This document shows positions 1 through 6,429 of a DNA stretch of 8,300 nt, in pieces (position 1 is the stretch's first letter; the number at the start of each line of letters is the position of its first letter). Source of the DNA: Bradyrhizobium sp. (lineage in GTDB: Bacteria > Pseudomonadota > Alphaproteobacteria > Rhizobiales > Xanthobacteraceae). Location: assembly GCA_028290165.1 (NCBI GenBank), contig JAQGKJ010000530.1:1-8300 (forward strand), given 5' to 3'. The translations under genes and the position numbers were made by a program. The notes below the pieces were generated by a model, which had not been told where the DNA came from, did not search any database, and saw nothing but the letters and a program-made list of their open reading frames with translations.

Positions 1-1
1 T

Positions 2-1144
2 CTGGCAGATGTGGATTTGGTGGTCACGAGCTACGGTTTTCTGGCACGCTCGCCCTGGTTAGGTACCGCGTCGTGGCGATTGGTCGTGCTTGACGAAGCG
101 CAAGCCATCAAAAATCCGGCCGCCAAACTTACCAAAACGGTCAAGCAACTTCGCGCCGACGCCCGTATCGCGCTGACTGGTACGCCCATCGAGAACCGGC
201 TCAATGACCTGTGGTCAATCTTCGACTTCATCAATCCCGGGCTGTTGGGATCGCCGACGCAGTTTTCGTCTTTTGTCAAAGGTCTCGCGGATCGACCTCA
301 CGCTCCCTTTGAGCCGCTGCGCGACCTGGTGCGCCCCTACATCCTGCGGCGCCTGAAGACAGACAAGAGCATCATTGCCGACTTGCCCGACAAGACGGAA
401 ATGAAAGCCTTCTGTTCCTTGAGCCGCAAGCAGGCCGCGCTCTACCAGCAAGCGGTCGAGGAACTTGCACGCCAGCTCGACGAGGTCGATGGAATGCGGC
501 GAAAAGGCTTGGTTCTCGCCTTCCTCATGCGGCTGAAGCAGATCTGCAACCATCCCTCGCAGTGGCTCGGCGATGGCGCTTGGGCCGAGGAGGACAGCGG
601 TAAGTTCGCGCGTCTGCGCGACATCATGGAGGTGATTGCGGCACGGCAGGAGAAGGTTTTGATCTTCACCCAGTTCAAGGAGACAACGGCATCGCTCGCG
701 GCGTTCGCCGGCTCCGTGTTCGGGCGGGCCGGCCTCGTCCTGCACGGCGAGACCGAGATCAAGAAGCGCAAGGAACGGGTGAGCCAGTTCCAGGCGGATG
801 AAAATATTCCGTTCTTCGTGCTCTCTCTCAAGGCTGGCGGCACGGGGCTCAATCTTACCGCGGCCTCGCATGTCATCCATTTCGACAGGTGGTGGAACCC
901 GGCGGTGGAAAATCAGGCTACCGACAGGGCGTTCCGAATCGGGCAGACTAGGAATGTTCTCGTCCACAAGTTCGTTTGCCGCGGCACTGTAGAGGACAAG
1001 ATCGACCAGCTGATCGAGTCGAAGCAGCAACTTGCCGGGGATTTGCTTGGCGGCGGGTCTGAGATGGTGCTGACCGAGATGAAGGATGAGGACCTGCTGA
1101 AGCTCGTGGCTCTCGATTTGAGCGCGGCGGCGAAGGAGGGGTGA
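2..1144 (+). CDS. SNF2-family DEAD/DEAH-box helicase, C-terminal part (5' end outside window)
   Basis: This is an ATP-dependent SNF2/Rad54-like translocase expected to act on duplex DNA. The reading frame is open back to the first bases, so the gene begins upstream; the GTG at 11 is internal (preceding codons read Leu-Ala-Asp) and is not a start. Visible motifs, in order, are the Walker B-type DEAQ box (about nt 92-103), LTGTP motif III (173-187), the SNF2-typical ENRLNDLWSIFDFI stretch after it, and then the helicase C lobe: KVLIFTQF, motif V GTGLNLTA (839-862) and motif VI QATDRAFRIGQ (914-946). The Walker A lysine must lie upstream. The C terminus is complete, ending shortly after the VEDKIDQLIESK segment usual for bacterial SNF2 proteins. 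It stops 3 bp before the SWIM gene, so the two are surely co-transcribed. Bacterial SNF2 proteins of this kind often sit beside SWIM proteins; their cellular role is poorly known. Confidence 0.96.
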   Translation: MADVDLVVTSYGFLARSPWLGTASWRLVVLDEAQAIKNPAAKLTKTVKQLRADARIALTGTPIENRLNDLWSIFDFINPGLLGSPTQFSSFVKGLADRPHAPFEPLRDLVRPYILRRLKTDKSIIADLPDKTEMKAFCSLSRKQAALYQQAVEELARQLDEVDGMRRKGLVLAFLMRLKQICNHPSQWLGDGAWAEEDSGKFARLRDIMEVIAARQEKVLIFTQFKETTASLAAFAGSVFGRAGLVLHGETEIKKRKERVSQFQADENIPFFVLSLKAGGTGLNLTAASHVIHFDRWWNPAVENQATDRAFRIGQTRNVLVHKFVCRGTVEDKIDQLIESKQQLAGDLLGGGSEMVLTEMKDEDLLKLVALDLSAAAKEG

Positions 1145-1147
1145 GGG

Positions 1148-2074
1148 ATGAGCTATTTTGAATGGGGTCCCTATGTGCCGGTGGCCGAGAAACGGCGGCA
1201 GGCGGAGCGCAAGCTGGCCAAGCTCAAGAAGCGGGGGCAATGCGTCGCTCCCGTGACGATCGAGGGCCGCACGATTGCCAAAAGTTTCTGGGGCAAGTCC
1301 TGGTGCATCAACCTGGAGCGCTACAGCGACTTCGAGACGCGCATACCGCGCGGCCGAACCTACGTCCGCAACGGCTCCGTCCTCGACCTGCAAATCGCCA
1401 GGGGCGAGGTCGCAGCGATGGTCGCCGGTTCTTCGCTCTACAAGGTCAAGATCACCATTGCGCCTGTCACGGCGGCGCGCTGGAAGGCTATCTGCCGGGA
1501 TTGCGCAGGAGCGATCGACTCTGTGGTTGAGCTACTGCAAGGTCGCCTGGCCAAAGGCGTCATGGACCGTGTCTGTCGGCAGGGCGACGGACTTTTCCCG
1601 TCGCCCGAGGAAATCAAGCTGACTTGCAGCTGTCCGGACTGGGCAGACATGTGCAAGCACGTTGCGGCGGCGCTCTATGGCGTTGGTGCCAGGCTCGACG
1701 AAAATCCGCAACTTCTCTTCGAGCTGCGCGGCGTGGACGAAAATGATTTGTTCGCCAATGCCGGACAAGATCTTGCGCTAACAAGCGCAGGGCCCAGTGC
1801 GGCGAAAATACTCGATAACAGCGATGTCGCAGCGCTGTTCGGGTTGGAAATGGCCGAATCGGCCACTCCCCATGCTGCTGTTCCCGCCGCCCCAAAACGG
1901 CACATGCGTTCGGGCACGTCGAAAGAAACCAAGACGGAGGTCGCGACAAAGTCGGCGCTGGAAAAGAAAAGTAACCCACCCCATGTAACGCGGACTAAGT
2001 CGGGAGGCAAAAAGCCAAGTCCGGCTGGCGCCACCAAGGGAGGCGCGCAACCACGACATCGGCGTTCCACCTAA
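1148..2074 (+). CDS. SWIM zinc-finger protein, partner of the SNF2 helicase
   Basis: This 308-residue protein carries a SWIM zinc finger, C160-x-C162-x6-C169-x-H171 (pattern CxC-xn-CxH), a fold thought to bind DNA or protein. Residues 1-150 match the usual N-terminal part of bacterial SWIM proteins: an aromatic WGPYVP start, a basic helix (about 14-30) and an FWGKSWC stretch near 47-53. After about residue 245 the chain becomes a low-complexity tail rich in Lys, Arg, Ser, Thr and Pro, probably disordered and suited to nucleic-acid contact. The ATG at 1148 follows a strong ribosome site (GGAGGGG, 1135-1141) that overlaps the end of the helicase gene, which points to tight co-expression. The adjacency suggests a helicase accessory or targeting subunit. 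That role is inferred from family context; no enzymatic motif is visible. Confidence 0.94.
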   Translation: MSYFEWGPYVPVAEKRRQAERKLAKLKKRGQCVAPVTIEGRTIAKSFWGKSWCINLERYSDFETRIPRGRTYVRNGSVLDLQIARGEVAAMVAGSSLYKVKITIAPVTAARWKAICRDCAGAIDSVVELLQGRLAKGVMDRVCRQGDGLFPSPEEIKLTCSCPDWADMCKHVAAALYGVGARLDENPQLLFELRGVDENDLFANAGQDLALTSAGPSAAKILDNSDVAALFGLEMAESATPHAAVPAAPKRHMRSGTSKETKTEVATKSALEKKSNPPHVTRTKSGGKKPSPAGATKGGAQPRHRRST

Positions 2075-2104
2075 CGTACCCTGTCAGCTGAGGTTCATGG
2101 AGCG

Positions 2105-2824
2105 ATGAACCGGAAGAACCGGACCGCACTCGCAGATCGTCTCGTCAGGGCCGCGGAGGCGGCGCTTGCCGTTCAAGATTATGTGAGCCCGATCGACGCA
2201 CTCGTCGGGATCGGCTGGCTTGACGTCAGCACGGTGGAGCGCTGGCGGCGGGGTCAGGTCGATTGCCTCGAAGGCGCGATGCAGATCACCCCGCCGCGCA
2301 TTTTGGAAGCGTTGAAGCTGTTCCAGTCCTGGGCAACTGGCAAAGGCTTGTCGCCAAACCTTACCGACTATGTGGCGCGCGGACCGCAAAGTCAGATGCT
2401 GCGCTTCAGCCGAAGCGGAGACCCTGCCATCGAGGCGCTGTACCGGACCCGCTGGTTTTCGCAACAGCTTTCCGAGAAGAAACGCGAACGCTTGGCAAAG
2501 AAAGCAAGCCGTGCCCCTGATCTGGTGGTGGTCCAGCCGTTGAACCGCGAATGGAAGTGCCACCGATGTAGCGGCACCGGTGATCTGTTGATTATGGAAA
2601 ATTCCGGTCCGGCCTGCCTGCGCTGCGTTCGCCTTGATGACCTCGAGTTCTTGCCGGCCGGCGACGCGCTGCTCTCGCGGCGGGTGAAGGCGAAAAGCAC
2701 GAGATGTGCTATTGTCGTTCGCTTCAGCCGGAGCCGTCGCCGCTACGAGCGACAAGGTCTGTTGGTCGAGCCGCAGGCTGTGGCGGATGTGCAGCGCGAG
2801 TTCGAAACACGACGAGGCGGATAA
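2105..2824 (+). CDS. Zinc-ribbon protein resembling the N-terminal part of DUF2293 proteins
   Basis: No function is known to me. The 239-residue protein has a helical N-terminal half (about 1-130) and a four-cysteine zinc ribbon, C152-x2-C155 and C171-x2-C174. The ribbon is preceded by a LVVVQPLNR stretch and followed by LEFLPAGDALLSRR and VVRFSRSRRRYERQGLLVE. I recognise these phrases from proteins annotated DUF2293, although the C-terminal DUF2293 domain itself is absent: the chain ends about 15 residues after RYERQGLLVE. The arginine-rich stretch (about 208-216) and the ribbon suggest nucleic-acid binding. The gene lies 30 bp after the SWIM gene on the same strand and probably belongs to its operon. 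The ATG at 2105 has GGAG only 2 nt upstream, but a TGAGGT stretch (2089-2094) is better spaced. The family assignment is from memory of motifs and is moderately certain. Confidence 0.75.
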   Translation: MNRKNRTALADRLVRAAEAALAVQDYVSPIDALVGIGWLDVSTVERWRRGQVDCLEGAMQITPPRILEALKLFQSWATGKGLSPNLTDYVARGPQSQMLRFSRSGDPAIEALYRTRWFSQQLSEKKRERLAKKASRAPDLVVVQPLNREWKCHRCSGTGDLLIMENSGPACLRCVRLDDLEFLPAGDALLSRRVKAKSTRCAIVVRFSRSRRRYERQGLLVEPQAVADVQREFETRRGG

Positions 2825-3035
2825 ATTGATGCGTTAGACGCTCAGTGTGGGCCGGCCCCTGCACTGGCACGCCCTGTTGAGGGTACGCTTGGCGATGGTG
2901 GGCGGCGGTTCGATTCCGCTTTTCTATCCACACGAGCGCGCTTGCGGATTTTCTAGTCTGTGATTCAATGAAGGCATATAAGCAAAATCAATTCTCCCGC
3001 GGTTTCCCACGCTCACCCTGTGCGGACAAGACGTC
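2825..3035. other. Gene-free spacer before hutH
   Basis: No credible gene lies in these 211 bases. The spacer holds a GC-rich inverted repeat 20 bp after the upstream stop (2844-2865), a small CCCT-GTTG-AGGG hairpin (2872-2883) and a tRNA T-arm-like sequence (2904-2920). From about 2941 it becomes AT-richer and is presumably the hutH promoter region. TATAAG at 2977-2982 could be a -10 box, but no good -35 lies 16-18 bp upstream, so I do not call a promoter. Confidence 0.6.
2844..2865 (+). terminator. Possible weak terminator hairpin after the three-gene run
   Basis: AGTG (2844-2847) pairs with CACT (2862-2865) around a perfect GGGCCGGCCC palindrome (2849-2858). The structure starts 20 bp after the stop of the zinc-ribbon gene, where a terminator is expected. 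No T-run follows, so it does not meet the intrinsic terminator rule; it may act as an mRNA 3'-end barrier or mean nothing. Low confidence. Confidence 0.3.
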
Positions 3036-4613
3036 ATGACCCCAGCCAATCCCGCCTTCCGGAGCACGGCTTTATTGAAGCCGGGAGCTGTTGACCTCGT
3101 GCTGCTCCGACGTGTCCATGGCGGTGACGTTGCGCTCGCACTGGATGCTTCGGCCACCGAGCGCATGCGGGCCGCACAGGCCGCGGTCGCGGACATCGTT
3201 GACAACGACAAGGTGGTCTACGGGATCAACACTGGCTTCGGCAAGCTGGTGAGTACGCGCATCAGCAACAATCAGCTGGCCCAACTGCAACGCAATCTGG
3301 TGCTGTCGCACAGTGTCGGCACCGGTGAACCCTTGGCACCGGCTGTTGTCCGATTGGTGCTCGCGACCAAGGTCGTGAGCCTGGCGCGTGGGCATTCCGG
3401 CGTACGGCCCGCGCTGGTCGATGCGCTGCTCGCGCTGTTCAACGCCGGCATCACGCCCCGCATTCCGGCAAAAGGATCGGTCGGAGCGTCCGGGGACCTC
3501 GCCCCGCTTGCGCATCTGGCGTGCGTGCTCATCGGTGAAGGCGAAGCTTTTACCGCCGATGGAAAAATCGTAACCGGGGTCGAAGCCATGGCACGGGTCG
3601 GCCTAGAACCCTTTGTGCTGGGCGCCAAGGAGGGCCTGGCCCTGCTCAATGGCACGCAAGTATCGACCGCGCTCGCGCTTGCCGGCCTGTTCGGAGCGGA
3701 AGATGTCTTCGCGGCGGCCTTGATCTCTGGGGCACTTTCGCTCGAAGCCATCATGGGATCTACAAAACCCTTTGATCCGCGAATCCAGGAGGCGCGAGGC
3801 CAGCCAGGGCAGATGGCCGTTGCGGCCGCGGTGCTTGGTCTTCTCGAAGGCAGCGAGATCGTCCCGTCTCATGCCGATTGCGGGCGCGTGCAGGATCCAT
3901 ACTCGATCCGCTGCATCCCGCAGGTGATGGGCGCATGTCTCGACAACCTGTGCCACGCTGCGCGCGTCCTGGTGATAGAGGCCAATGCAGCGTCGGACAA
4001 TCCGCTGGTCTTTGCCGAGACCGGCGAGGTGATCTCCGGCGGCAACTTTCACGCCGAGCCCGTGGCCTTTGCCGCGGACATTCTCGCGCTCGCGATAGCC
4101 GAGATCGGCGCCATGGCGGAGCGGCGTATCGCCCTATTGGTCGACAGCGGATTGTCGGGCCTGCCGCCCTTCCTGGTGCGCGAAGGAGGGCTCAACTCCG
4201 GCTTCATGATCGCGCAGGTTACCGCCGCAGCCCTCGTATCGGAGAACAAGTCGCTGGCCCACCCGGCAAGTGTCGACAGCCTCCCGACTTCGGCCAATCA
4301 GGAGGATCACGTCTCGATGGCAACTTACGCGGCCCGCCGGTTAGGCGACATGGTGAACAACACGGCCGTTGTGGTCGGCATCGAGGCGATGGCCGCGGCG
4401 CAGGGTGTCGAGTTGAGGCGCCCCCTGAAGAGCTCACCGCTGGTCGAGGCGGAGTTCGCTGCCATCCGCTCCAGAGTTGCCTTCCTCGAGGCCGACCGCT
4501 ACCTCGCGCCTGATATCGAGGCCATGAGGCTTTGGGCCCTGCACGCCGACGGTCGCAGATGTCCGGCGTTGCTCGCAGGCATACTGCCTAGTCAACGCGG
4601 GGCACTGTCCTGA
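3036..4613 (+). CDS. hutH: Histidine ammonia-lyase (histidase)
   Basis: The enzyme removes ammonia from L-histidine to give trans-urocanate, the first step of histidine use as a carbon and nitrogen source, in the cytoplasm. The 525-residue length is normal (about 510), with some 8 extra N-terminal residues. The MIO cofactor triad is A151-S152-G153 within [14 protein letters not shown]. Counterparts of the Pseudomonas putida HutH catalytic residues are all present: Y62 (YGINTGFG), H92 (LSHSVGTG), N205 (LLNGTQ), Y289 and R292 (QDPYSIR), F338 (GGNFHAEP) and E423 ([10 protein letters not shown]). His92 in the SH context argues for histidase over tyrosine or phenylalanine lyase. The ATG at 3036 is the first usable start and has only a weak ribosome site (GGACAAG). 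No hutU, hutI, hutG or hutC is adjacent, and the gene converges on the thioesterase gene 8 bp away, so it looks monocistronic. Confidence 0.96.
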   Translation: MTPANPAFRSTALLKPGAVDLVLLRRVHGGDVALALDASATERMRAAQAAVADIVDNDKVVYGINTGFGKLVSTRISNNQLAQLQRNLVLSHSVGTGEPLAPAVVRLVLATKVVSLARGHSGVRPALVDALLALFNAGITPRIPAKGSVGASGDLAPLAHLACVLIGEGEAFTADGKIVTGVEAMARVGLEPFVLGAKEGLALLNGTQVSTALALAGLFGAEDVFAAALISGALSLEAIMGSTKPFDPRIQEARGQPGQMAVAAAVLGLLEGSEIVPSHADCGRVQDPYSIRCIPQVMGACLDNLCHAARVLVIEANAASDNPLVFAETGEVISGGNFHAEPVAFAADILALAIAEIGAMAERRIALLVDSGLSGLPPFLVREGGLNSGFMIAQVTAAALVSENKSLAHPASVDSLPTSANQEDHVSMATYAARRLGDMVNNTAVVVGIEAMAAAQGVELRRPLKSSPLVEAEFAAIRSRVAFLEADRYLAPDIEAMRLWALHADGRRCPALLAGILPSQRGALS

Positions 4614-4621
4614 TCGCGCGG

Positions 4622-5020
4622 CTAACGTTTGCTCTTGCTCGCAAGCCGCTCGTTGAACGAGCGGAGGTTGATCACCGTTCTCTGGTGCGTTCCGCTGCCG
4701 ATCTCCTCCAGCTCGTCGCGCGCCGATACCTTGAACTCGATGCGCTTGCCCTCGACCTTGATCACCTCGGCTTCGGCACGAGCGGTATGACCGACCGGCG
4801 TTGCGGCGAGGTGCCGTACGCTGATTTCGGTGCCGACCGCGCTTTCACCCGGCTCCAGATATGGCCGGATCGCATTGAGCGCGGCGTTTTCCATCATCAG
4901 GACCATGACGGGGGTCGCCAGCACCTGCGGCAGCATCGCGTCCTTGAATTGATTGGCGAGATGCTCAGGCAGCACATGCAGCGTGAACGTTCCCCTCGTT
5001 CCCGGCGGTATCGGGCGCAT
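4622..5020 (-). CDS. FlK-like hotdog-fold acyl-CoA thioesterase
   Basis: This 132-residue protein looks like a single-domain hotdog thioesterase of the fluoroacetyl-CoA thioesterase (FlK) group, which hydrolyses acyl-CoA thioesters in the cytoplasm. T36 (LATPVM), E44 (LMMENAA) and H70 (SVRHLA) are spaced 8 and 26 residues apart, exactly as the FlK catalytic Thr42-Glu50-His76. The GESAVGTEISVRHLA and THQRTVINLRSF stretches are typical of the group. I chose the ATG at 5020 because GGAG lies 6 nt upstream and the homologous part starts there; the longer in-frame extension to 5197 would overlap the rhomboid gene and has poor composition. The gene lies 91 bp after the rhomboid gene on the same strand, so it may be its operon partner. 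The natural substrate is unknown; fluoroacetate resistance should not be assumed. Confidence 0.85.
   Translation of the reverse strand: MRPIPPGTRGTFTLHVLPEHLANQFKDAMLPQVLATPVMVLMMENAALNAIRPYLEPGESAVGTEISVRHLAATPVGHTARAEAEVIKVEGKRIEFKVSARDELEEIGSGTHQRTVINLRSFNERLASKSKR
4646..4664. repeat. Near-perfect palindrome at the convergent gene ends
   Basis: CCGCTCGTT and AACGAGCGG form a 9-bp stem around a single G, inside the last codons of the thioesterase gene and 33 bp past the hutH stop. A second hairpin (CTTGC-TC-GCAAG, 4634-4645) adjoins it. No T-run follows on either strand, so this is not a standard terminator, but it is the only strong structure between the converging genes and could stabilise or end either transcript. 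Confidence 0.4.
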
Positions 5021-5052
5021 TCGTTGTCTCCGGTCTCGCTGATGATGATAGG

Positions 5053-5086
5053 CCGGTTTTGCAACCGCTCCCATTAAATAGCGGTT
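5053..5086 (-). promoter_or_regulatory. Alternative hairpins in the leader of the thioesterase gene
   Basis: Read on the minus strand, AACCGCT (5086-5080) can pair with AGCGGTT (5069-5063) across a 10-nt AT-rich loop. The same AGCGGTT also contains CGGTT, able to pair with AACCG at 5058-5054 across a GCAA loop, so the two stems exclude each other. The segment lies in the 91-bp gap between the rhomboid and thioesterase genes. It could be an attenuator, an operator or a processing site; the function is inferred from arrangement only. Confidence 0.35.
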
Positions 5087-5111
5087 CAGAGTCCCATCGC
5101 CGTGAGGGCGA

Positions 5112-6278
5112 TCAGGATTTTGGTGCTTCACACAGCCCTGACTTGACCAGGGCCGGGTGCAGGCTCGCCGACGCGCTGATGCAGCCTGCCTTGGCATATT
5201 CGATCGCTTCGTCTTTGCGATGTTCGTCGAACAGGATCAGCGCCAGATAGCTCTCGAAGTGGACCTTGGATGCCGGGGTCAGCAGCACGCGCAGGATATC
5301 TTTTTCCGAAAGGCCGATCTTCATTTGCGTCTCGGCGCTGGGCAGATCGCTGGCCTGGACCAGTGCGATTGCCTTATAGAGCCGGGCACGCGGATCGCGC
5401 GGGTATTGCCTGACGAGATCAGGTGCCTTGGCGATGATGGCATCAAGGCCCTTGGGGATTGCAGCCTCCGGGATCAGGAAACGCTGGAGATTGTAGATCT
5501 GGTACTCATGGGCGTTGGCCATCGCCGAGTAGCCGGTCGCGAGCAGGCCCAGGGCGACGATTGCCGCCGCGACCTGCATCAGCGAGGGTATCGCGTCGCG
5601 CTGGCGCCAGATAACCAGCAGGATCGCTGCTACCATCGAACCCGCGATGGCGCCGCCGAAATGCGCGCCGTAATCGACCGCGCTCGCGCTGAAGCTGGTG
5701 CCGAGCGGAATCAACGAAGGAATGAGAAGCCGCAGCGCATTGTATTGCAGGCTCCGGCGCTCCGAACCGGCTTCATGGTGAAATCCCAGAACGAAAGTCG
5801 CGGCGAGCACAGCCATGATCGCGCCGGACGCGCCGACGGAGACGACATTGTGAGCGTTCACGGCGAGCGACATCAGGGAGCCGGCAATGCCGCCGATGAT
5901 GAACACCGCGGCGAACCACGACCGTCCGATCATCCTTTCGAGGACCCGGCCGGCGTACCAAAGCACGATGCCATTGATGACGACGTGGGTGATCTCGAGA
6001 TGCAGCAGTGGCGCCGAGAGCAGCCGATACCACTGGCCCTGATCGACCACGAGCGGATATTGCAGCCCGCCGAACGCCATCAGCGTCAGGACGCCCGGCC
6101 GAAGCGCATCGCTCCATGGCTGGACACCGAATGAAATTTCGGCGGCGAAGATCAGGCCCATCATGATCAGAATGATGGCCGTGACGACCGGCGTCGGCGC
6201 GGCGATGGGTTGTGCGGGCATCGCCGGCATCGGCGCGGCAGGCAGCGAACTCGTATGAATCGATTCGATGGTCGTCAC
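5112..6278 (-). CDS. Rhomboid-family intramembrane serine protease with C-terminal helical extension
   Basis: This is a membrane protease that cuts transmembrane helices. With the GTG at 6278 as start it has 388 residues. After a Pro/Ala-rich N terminus and a first membrane segment (about 31-48), H93-x4-H98-x3-N102 matches the rhomboid HxxxxHxxxN motif (same spacing as E. coli GlpG H145/H150/N154). The catalytic serine is S151 in GASG (149-152) and the catalytic histidine is H206 in AHFGG. Further membrane segments are near 95-113, 121-140, 146-166, 181-196 and 203-224, with a seventh at 234-253. The remaining 135 residues are soluble and helical, resembling a degenerate TPR; the extra seventh segment would place them on the opposite side from a six-segment GlpG C terminus. 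The start at 6278 has AGAGGG 7 nt upstream; a GTG at 6305 would add 9 residues. A possible CRP-type promoter precedes the gene, and the thioesterase gene follows. Confidence 0.92.
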   Translation of the reverse strand: MTTIESIHTSSLPAAPMPAMPAQPIAAPTPVVTAIILIMMGLIFAAEISFGVQPWSDALRPGVLTLMAFGGLQYPLVVDQGQWYRLLSAPLLHLEITHVVINGIVLWYAGRVLERMIGRSWFAAVFIIGGIAGSLMSLAVNAHNVVSVGASGAIMAVLAATFVLGFHHEAGSERRSLQYNALRLLIPSLIPLGTSFSASAVDYGAHFGGAIAGSMVAAILLVIWRQRDAIPSLMQVAAAIVALGLLATGYSAMANAHEYQIYNLQRFLIPEAAIPKGLDAIIAKAPDLVRQYPRDPRARLYKAIALVQASDLPSAETQMKIGLSEKDILRVLLTPASKVHFESYLALILFDEHRKDEAIEYAKAGCISASASLHPALVKSGLCEAPKS

Positions 6279-6373
6279 GGCGCGGCCCTCTGGTTCGGGA
6301 AACACTCAAAGCCGCCACGATTGGGACCGGACCTATTCTGTGCCATCCGAATCCCGCGTCGCGGTGTTTCCAG

Positions 6374-6416
6374 ATTCTAGTTCAGACGCCGATGCAGTTA
6401 TGTGATGCCTGTCACA
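6374..6416 (-). promoter_or_regulatory. Putative CRP-activated promoter of the rhomboid gene
   Basis: On the minus strand TAGAAT (6379-6374, 5 of 6 matches to TATAAT) predicts a start point near 6367. The CRP-type site TGTGA-N6-TCACA (6401-6416) is centred 41.5 bp upstream of that point, the class II activator position that covers the -35 region; the actual -35 hexamer (CATAAC) is poor, as expected for an activated promoter. The site also lies 14 bp past the lacI-type gene stop. The regulator's identity in this organism is unknown. Confidence 0.5.
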
Positions 6417-6429
6417 AAAATAAGCCCGC

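Noticed and set aside
215..1393. 392-codon open frame on the minus strand opposite the helicase gene
   Set aside because: It mirrors a frame with clear SNF2 motifs; high GC at third positions leaves antisense frames open, and its translation matches no family I know.
2097..2108. Three-residue upstream frame ATGGAGCGATGA overlapping the zinc-ribbon start codon
   Set aside because: Overlapping start-stop strings of this size occur often by chance, and nothing else supports translational coupling by a leader peptide.
2865..2880. Sigma-54-like element (CTGGCACG...TTGA) upstream of hutH
   Set aside because: The -24 half is excellent, but the -12 half reads TTGA instead of TTGC and the spacing is one base too long, so it breaks the GG-N10-GC rule; it also lies 155 bp from the start codon.
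2724..2933. 69-codon minus-strand frame over the 3' end of the zinc-ribbon gene and the spacer
   Set aside because: Low-complexity His/Pro/Arg composition, no ribosome site of note and antisense to a supported gene.
5021..5197. N-terminal extension of the thioesterase reading frame up to 5197
   Set aside because: It overlaps the rhomboid gene end, is rich in Arg/Pro without family similarity, and the internal ATG at 5020 has a good ribosome site.
5157..6134. 325-codon plus-strand frame opposite the rhomboid gene
   Set aside because: It is antisense to a frame carrying the full rhomboid catalytic motifs; its translation is Arg/Asp/Gln-rich with no recognisable domain.
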